Source: an uncultured Sutterella sp.
Lineage (GTDB): Bacteria > Pseudomonadota > Gammaproteobacteria > Burkholderiales > Burkholderiaceae_F
Direction: 5' to 3'
DNA length: 64,000 bases
Assembly: GCA_937906995.1 (NCBI GenBank)
Contig: CALESB010000002.1
Location: 43,664 to 107,663 of the forward strand
Part shown: positions 59,578 to 64,000 of the stretch, piece by piece
Layout: the number at the start of each line of letters is the position of its first letter
How positions within the stretch are numbered: the first letter of the stretch is position 1
Program-made: the position numbers and the translations under genes
Notes under the pieces: model-generated
Databases searched by the model: none
What the model saw: the letters and a program-made list of their open reading frames with translations, nothing else
Told to the model about the DNA's origin: nothing

Positions 59578-61026
59578 ATGAACGATATGGTTTTATTTTT
59601 GGTTGTAGCCGCCGCATTAATTTTTGTTGGTTTATTTGTTTGGTCGCGTATGGAGGCCAAGAAGTCAGAAGGTCAAAATATTTCTCTGACACAAGAACCA
59701 AATACAATGTATCAAAAGTTACGTTCTGTCATTCCGTCAAAAGGGTCTGACGCTGCTTCCGTAACGCTTGTTCATACAGAAGAGCAACCTGTAGAAGAGC
59801 AAGTTCAAAAGGCTAGCAGTATTAATGCCACTGAGGAGTTAAAGGTTCAAGAAGAGCCACCATCTAAGGCAGAAGTGCCTGTAACACCCACTCAAGAAAA
59901 GGCTCCAGAGCCTGTAGTAGAGCCAAAGGTGGTGGAGACGCCTGTGGTGCCAAAGGCAGAGGAAAAGGTAGAAACGACTAAACAAGAAGAACCAAAAGTC
60001 GAAGAGAAAAAGACCAATGAAGCATTCCCAACTTTCTTAAATGGTTTTTCTCAAAAGCAAACAGATAACAATGAAGTCGTTAAGCCGATTGAACCTGTAA
60101 GCAATACTAATGAAAAAGCTTCTCCGGTTTTTGACTTAGTGGAAGAGCCTTCTCAACCTGCGCAAGCCCCAGTAAAGAAAGAGCCGGAAGAGTTACTTAT
60201 TCCTGTAAAGCCCACATTCCCGAAGGAAGGTATGCTTAATTTTGAATTCGATGATCTAACGGAGTCTGTTGGTATGATTCAAGCCATGACTCCGTTGACA
60301 GGCACTCAAATGCTCGACATGGCTAAGAATCTGCGCAAGTTAAATCTTCCGATTCGTATTTATGTAAGAAGTATTGATAACAAACGTTGGTATGAACCTC
60401 GTGCTGAGGGTAGTTATAACGAAATGGCGGTGGTTCTTTTGCTAGCTACTCGTCAATCTTTTATTAATGAGATGGATGCTAGCCGTTTTGCTGTAGCAAT
60501 TCAACAAGCAGGTATCGCATTGGATGCAGATAGTGATACGGAGCCAGCTCAAGAGATTGAACGTCGTGCCAAGCGTCTTTATGACGCTATTACAAGTCTG
60601 GATGTACAGCTCTCCATTGTGCTGTCTTCGCGAGAAGTTATCCCAACTCAAGAGTTGTCGGAAGCTGCTCGATTGGCAGGGTTTACACAGTTAAATCCGA
60701 CGCGCTTTTTCTTAGGTAACGCTAAGCAGATCGGTGAGGCAACAATTTTCTTGCGTGTGGCTGATTACGATCGTCACCAGTTAACATTGGTTTTAGATGC
60801 TCCTTTAGCAACGCCTAACTCTAAGCCTTTACATCAACTCTTTAGTGTAGCTAATGATTTGTCTTGTCGCTTAGGTCTCGAGATGCAAGATACCCGTGGA
60901 CAACCAATTAATTCTGAGGCTGCCCAGGCTATCCATAATCAACTCTCGAAGTACTACCAGCAAATGTCTCGCGCTGAAATTCAGCCTGGTAGCCCTCGTT
61001 CAAGAATCCTCTTTTCACGAGAATAA
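59578..61026 (+). CDS. zipA: ZipA-like cell division protein
   Basis: 482 residues. One membrane segment at about 4-22 (MVLFLVVAAALIFVGLFVW), then a long disordered linker rich in Glu, Pro, Lys and Val (about 60-215), then a C-terminal ZipA-type domain that binds the FtsZ tail (about 290-475). The architecture and position between smc and ligA match the beta-proteobacterial ZipA. ZipA tethers FtsZ filaments to the membrane at the division site. Confidence 0.88.
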   Translation: MNDMVLFLVVAAALIFVGLFVWSRMEAKKSEGQNISLTQEPNTMYQKLRSVIPSKGSDAASVTLVHTEEQPVEEQVQKASSINATEELKVQEEPPSKAEVPVTPTQEKAPEPVVEPKVVETPVVPKAEEKVETTKQEEPKVEEKKTNEAFPTFLNGFSQKQTDNNEVVKPIEPVSNTNEKASPVFDLVEEPSQPAQAPVKKEPEELLIPVKPTFPKEGMLNFEFDDLTESVGMIQAMTPLTGTQMLDMAKNLRKLNLPIRIYVRSIDNKRWYEPRAEGSYNEMAVVLLLATRQSFINEMDASRFAVAIQQAGIALDADSDTEPAQEIERRAKRLYDAITSLDVQLSIVLSSREVIPTQELSEAARLAGFTQLNPTRFFLGNAKQIGEATIFLRVADYDRHQLTLVLDAPLATPNSKPLHQLFSVANDLSCRLGLEMQDTRGQPINSEAAQAIHNQLSKYYQQMSRAEIQPGSPRSRILFSRE

Positions 61027-61032
61027 CTTAAC

Positions 61033-61055
61033 AATGAGCGCCTTTGGCGCTCATT
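61033..61055 (+). repeat. hairpin between zipA and ligA
   Basis: AATGAGCGCC (61033-61042) pairs perfectly with GGCGCTCATT (61046-61055) over TTT. No U tract follows, so it is more likely an mRNA processing or stability element than a full terminator. Confidence 0.6.
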
Positions 61056-61073
61056 GCATCTGAAAGTTTAAAT

Positions 61074-63176
61074 ATGACGAAAAAACAAAGTGATTTGACC
61101 CCGAGTCTTTTTACTGAAGGGGAGCTTTTTTTCGAGCAACCAGCCAAAGAGGCAAATTCTGATCTTGAGGTTTATGTTGAGAAATTAAGAGATCAACTCG
61201 AAAAGTGGAATTACGAGTACTATGTTTTAGATGCTCCATCAGTTCCTGATAGTGAGTACGACCGAGTCTATGAAGAGCTTGAAGAAATCGAAATAGCTCA
61301 CCCAGAACTTCGTAGTGAAACCTCACCAACTCAGCGCGTTGGTGGGGCTGTCCGTAGTGATTTAAAAAAGGTCACTCATGCAGTAGCGATGCTTTCGATC
61401 CATACAGAAACAGACTTTGAAGCAAGTGGAGCTCAGGCATTCGATGAGCGAGTTAGGAACGCATTGGGTATCGAAGAGGAAGGAACGATTGATTACGATG
61501 CAGAGCTAAAGTTCGATGGTTTGGCAATCAATTTGCGCTATGAAAATGGCTTGTTAGTCAGTGCTGCCACTCGTGGCGATGGCATGGTAGGTGAGGATGT
61601 CACCGCTAACGTCAAGACGATTAAGACAATACCATTGCGACTTAAAGGCGATATTCCATCAGTGCTTGAAGTCCGTGGTGAAGTCATTATGCACAAAACA
61701 GACTTTCAAAAGCTCAATGACTTACAGCGCCTAGAGGGACAAAAAACCTTTGTCAATCCAAGAAATGCAGCGGCAGGTTGTCTTCGACAGCTCGATCCAA
61801 AGGTGACGGCTAAAAGACGACTTCACTTTTATGCGTATGGTATTGGTGAAGTGTCTTCATTAATCGCATCAACCCATAGTGGTATTTTGGATACTTTAGC
61901 CGCATGGAGCTTTCCAGTAGCTAAAGAGCGTAAAGTTGTTCGTGGCTGGAAAGCGTTGGCACAGTTTCATGATTACGTAAAGGAAATTCGATCTTCTTTG
62001 CCATTTGATATTGACGGAGTTGTTTATAAAGTCAATGACTTACGTCTGCAAGAAGAGTTGGGCTTTGTATCACGAGAGCCTCGCTGGGCTTGTGCGCATA
62101 AATACCCACCTGAAGAGGCAATGACGAGAGTTATTGGTATAGATGTCCAAGTGGGGCGTACAGGGAAATTAACTCCTGTAGCTCGATTGGCGCCAGTCTT
62201 TGTTGGAGGTGTGACGATTTCTAATGCTACGCTTCATAATGAGGACTTTATCGCAGAGCTTGGTTTAAAGATTGGCGATAGTGTGATTGTTCGTCGAGCT
62301 GGTGATGTCATTCCTGAAATTGTTTCAGTAAAAACGGATTTGCGTGACGGAAGCGAGAAAAGTTTTGAGATGCCACGACTTTGTCCAGTTTGTGGCTCAG
62401 AAACTTATAGAGATGATGAAGAAAAAGATACCCGATGCACAGGAGGCTTATTTTGTCCTGCACAACGAAAAGAGTCGTTGGTACACTTTGCATCGCGCTT
62501 AGCTTTAAATATTGATGGTTTAGGGGATAAAGTCATTGACCAGTTACTTGAAGCTAAGCTCATTGCTACGCCCGCAGATCTGTATCGATTGAGTGAAAAT
62601 CAACTCCTAGCTTTGGATCGATTTGGACAAAAAAGTGCACAGAAATTACTTGCAGCTATTGAAAAGAGTAAAAATACGACTTTTGCACGTTTCATTTATG
62701 CTCTTGGTATTCGTCATGTAGGAGAAAGTACAGCACGCGACTTGGCAAATTTCTTCAGAACAATAGAAGCATTAGAAACGGCTACTGAAGAGGATTTATT
62801 GAAAGTTCCTGATGTTGGAGAAGTGGTGGCGATGTCGATCGTTCATTTTTTCGCACAAGAACACAACCGTGAGGTTATCTTCTCTTTACTTGAAAAGGGA
62901 GTACATTGGGAGACTCCTCAAGAGCAAGTAGCAAATGATTTGGTTTCAGGTAAGACTTTTGTTTTAACTGGTACCTTGCCTACAATGGGCAGAGAAGAAG
63001 CAAAAGCACTTTTATTAGCTCAGGGAGCAAAAGTTTCAGGTTCTGTCAGCAAAAAAACAAGTTATGTTGTCGCGGGTGCTGAAGCTGGTAGTAAGCTTGA
63101 AAAAGCTCAGGCCTTAGGCATTACCGTTATTAATGAAGAGCAAATGAAGCAATTGTTGGAAGGAGTGGCCTTATGA
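61074..63176 (+). CDS. ligA: NAD-dependent DNA ligase
   Basis: LigA joins nicks in replication and repair. 700 residues from the ATG at 61074; the frame reaches back to 61044 but that codon lies inside a hairpin. Order: Ia domain with LRDQLEKWNYEYYVLDAPSVPDSEYDRV, adenylation domain with the KxDG lysine in AELKFDGLAI, OB fold, zinc finger CPVCGSE...CTGG...C, helix-hairpin-helix repeats, and a BRCT domain at the end (GKTFVLTGTLPTMGREEA). About 30 residues longer than E. coli LigA at the start. Its stop overlaps the next start as ATGA. Confidence 0.96.
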   Translation: MTKKQSDLTPSLFTEGELFFEQPAKEANSDLEVYVEKLRDQLEKWNYEYYVLDAPSVPDSEYDRVYEELEEIEIAHPELRSETSPTQRVGGAVRSDLKKVTHAVAMLSIHTETDFEASGAQAFDERVRNALGIEEEGTIDYDAELKFDGLAINLRYENGLLVSAATRGDGMVGEDVTANVKTIKTIPLRLKGDIPSVLEVRGEVIMHKTDFQKLNDLQRLEGQKTFVNPRNAAAGCLRQLDPKVTAKRRLHFYAYGIGEVSSLIASTHSGILDTLAAWSFPVAKERKVVRGWKALAQFHDYVKEIRSSLPFDIDGVVYKVNDLRLQEELGFVSREPRWACAHKYPPEEAMTRVIGIDVQVGRTGKLTPVARLAPVFVGGVTISNATLHNEDFIAELGLKIGDSVIVRRAGDVIPEIVSVKTDLRDGSEKSFEMPRLCPVCGSETYRDDEEKDTRCTGGLFCPAQRKESLVHFASRLALNIDGLGDKVIDQLLEAKLIATPADLYRLSENQLLALDRFGQKSAQKLLAAIEKSKNTTFARFIYALGIRHVGESTARDLANFFRTIEALETATEEDLLKVPDVGEVVAMSIVHFFAQEHNREVIFSLLEKGVHWETPQEQVANDLVSGKTFVLTGTLPTMGREEAKALLLAQGAKVSGSVSKKTSYVVAGAEAGSKLEKAQALGITVINEEQMKQLLEGVAL

Positions 63177-63901
63177 TTGGCTTGATTGTTGGAAGTGGTA
63201 TGCATGATTTGTATATCGATGAGGCACAAGATCGAGTGATTGAAACGCCTTATGGTGAGGTAGAAGTTGTGGTTGGTCAATGGCAGGGCAAGGCAATAGT
63301 GCTTCTGCATCGTCATGGCAAAGATCATCGTTATGCACCTCATCAGATTCCTGCGAAGGCTCAGATGTGGGCTTTAAAGATGCTTGGTGTAACGAAGATT
63401 CTAGCAACAGCAACAGTTGGTGGTTTATCAGCAGAAAATGCACCTGGTCATTATGCAGTTCCTGATCAAATTCTAGACTATACATGGGGCAGAGACTCGA
63501 CTTATTGGGGTGACTCAGGAATGCCTCGCCAACATATTGACTTTACAAATCCTTTTACTGAGTCTTTGCGTCAAGCGCTCTTAGGTGCTGCTCAGACATT
63601 AAAGATTTATGTAGAACCAAAAGGATGCTATGCTTGTACGCAAGGTCCGCGTCTTGAAACCGCTGCAGAAGTGAGACGTTTGATTATGGATGGTTGCGAA
63701 ATGGTTGGTATGACAGCTATGCCTGAGGCAGCCTTAGCCCGAGAGCTTCAGTTAGACTATGCGCTTTTAACTGTTAGTGTGAATTGGGGGGCAGGATTGG
63801 CGGGGAATCATTCGCTTAACTTCGCCGATATTGAAAAAACCATGGTCAAAGCTTCAGTTGGTTTAACTCGACTTTTAGCCCAAACGGTGAAATCACTCTA
63901 A
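63173..63901 (+). CDS. S-methyl-5'-thioadenosine/thioinosine phosphorylase family protein
   Basis: 242 residues, PNP/MTAP family. Phosphate and nucleoside sites appear in RHGKDHRYAPHQIPAKA, TATVGGLSAENAPGHYAVPDQ and CTQGPRLETAAEVRRL...MVGMTAMPEAALARE. The HIDFTNPF part is close to the S-methyl-5'-thioinosine phosphorylases of pseudomonads. It cleaves methylthio-purine nucleosides left over from polyamine synthesis, returning purine base. Translationally coupled to ligA. Followed by a terminator that a group II intron seems to have used as its target. Confidence 0.86.
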   Translation: MIGLIVGSGMHDLYIDEAQDRVIETPYGEVEVVVGQWQGKAIVLLHRHGKDHRYAPHQIPAKAQMWALKMLGVTKILATATVGGLSAENAPGHYAVPDQILDYTWGRDSTYWGDSGMPRQHIDFTNPFTESLRQALLGAAQTLKIYVEPKGCYACTQGPRLETAAEVRRLIMDGCEMVGMTAMPEAALARELQLDYALLTVSVNWGAGLAGNHSLNFADIEKTMVKASVGLTRLLAQTVKSL

Positions 63902-63919
63902 TGTCATAGGTTTGAGGAG

Positions 63920-63954
63920 GCTCGCTAGATTAGTAATCTCTAGCGAGCTTTTCT
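63920..63954 (+). terminator. terminator after the phosphorylase gene
   Basis: 10-base stem GCTCGCTAGA (63920-63929 with 63939-63948), followed by TTTTCTT. Confidence 0.85.
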
Positions 63955-63956
63955 TA

Positions 63957-64000
63957 GTGCGCGCGACATGTGCGCTGTTCTAGCGGGTGCAAGTCCCGTG
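63957..64000 (+). mobile_element. 5' end of a group II intron, probably class IIC
   Basis: From 63957 the sequence GTGCGCGCGACATGTGCGC and then TAGCGGGTGCAAGTCCCGTG reads like the start of a bacterial group II intron: GUGYG at the 5' splice site and the GGGUG-n-AGUCCCG hairpin of domain I, as in the Oceanobacillus iheyensis IIC intron. It starts two to three bases after the U tract of a terminator hairpin, the well-known target of class IIC introns. Only 44 bases are in the window; the rest of the ribozyme and any reverse transcriptase lie to the right. Confidence 0.72.

Noticed and set aside
61044..61073. Earlier start of ligA
   Set aside because: The codon is in the loop and arm of a perfect hairpin and has no ribosome site.
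1..64000. CRISPR arrays, tRNA or rRNA genes, prophage genes
   Set aside because: None were recognised in a read of both strands; no regularly spaced long repeats, no cloverleaf pattern and no phage structural genes were seen.

Overview
The window reads as a piece of the chromosome of a Gram-negative betaproteobacterium, most likely Burkholderiales and within it a Sutterellaceae-type host-associated organism (Sutterella / Parasutterella / Duodenibacillus group). The reasons are the Burkholderiales-type gene order cysS-(alkA)-accA-tilS, ndk-rlmN-ispG-hisS-yfgM-bamB-der-hfq-hflX ... hflK-hflC-DUF2065 ... purA-phosphoribosyltransferase, and smc-zipA-ligA; the AT-leaning base use for that order; and the load of autotransporters, a porin fragment, peptidases and peptide/nucleoside-type carriers. 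The taxonomic name is inference from gene content; no marker sequence was searched.

Layout. 0-2 kb: a porin gene broken at its 5' end (minus strand, leaves the window) and a PL5/PL38-like alginate lyase. 2-9.7 kb, minus strand: nrdAB (a short class I reductase without ATP cone), then tilS, accA, an AlkA-type glycosylase and cysS. 9.9-12.8 kb: a TPR protein and a TatD hydrolase, with a complete IscB element between them (left hairpin, omega-RNA region, intact iscB, right hairpin, no transposase). 13-15.2 kb: a subtilisin-like protease with an autotransporter-type leader but no barrel. 15.4-24.5 kb: ndk to hflX, a conserved housekeeping run. 24.5-30.2 kb: cargo between hflX and hflK, made of an NMT1-type ABC importer, an M20 peptidase, a gene-free AT-rich region with a phased TGTACACA array and one perfect DnaA box, and yjiH-yjiG. 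30.6-33.1 kb: hflK-hflC-DUF2065. 33.3-46.8 kb: a second cargo block between DUF2065 and purA, holding a Ugp-like glycerol-phosphate/phosphodiester importer with HAD and PHP enzymes, a Fur-controlled TonB receptor divergent from a frame-split SbmA/YddA-type ABC protein and a signal-less binding-protein-fold protein, and an autotransporter. 47-51.3 kb: purA, a phosphoribosyltransferase, an EamA exporter and an M20D amidohydrolase. 51.7-55.7 kb: a second autotransporter with a C9 tract in its leader, followed by a VWA-OmpA cell-wall protein. 55.9-63.9 kb: smc, zipA, ligA and an MTA/MTI phosphorylase. The last 44 bases look like the 5' end of a group IIC intron placed just after that gene's terminator.

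How it works together. The housekeeping blocks cover dNTP and purine supply, tRNA modification and charging, outer-membrane assembly (BamB), ribosome and RNA biology (Der, Hfq, HflX), FtsH control (HflKC) and chromosome segregation/ligation. The accessory blocks are about the cell surface and uptake: peptides, phosphate esters, iron or a metal complex, and secreted or displayed proteins. Several carry marks of switching or mobility: C9 in an autotransporter leader, a G5 run that splits an ABC transporter gene by one base, an IscB element, and a terminator-targeting intron.

The points most worth follow-up are the IscB/omega-RNA element, the Fur-regulated TonB-ABC-PBP locus with its exact -1 frame junction, the phased TGTACACA array with a DnaA box, the C9 autotransporter with its VWA-OmpA partner, and the group IIC intron start.
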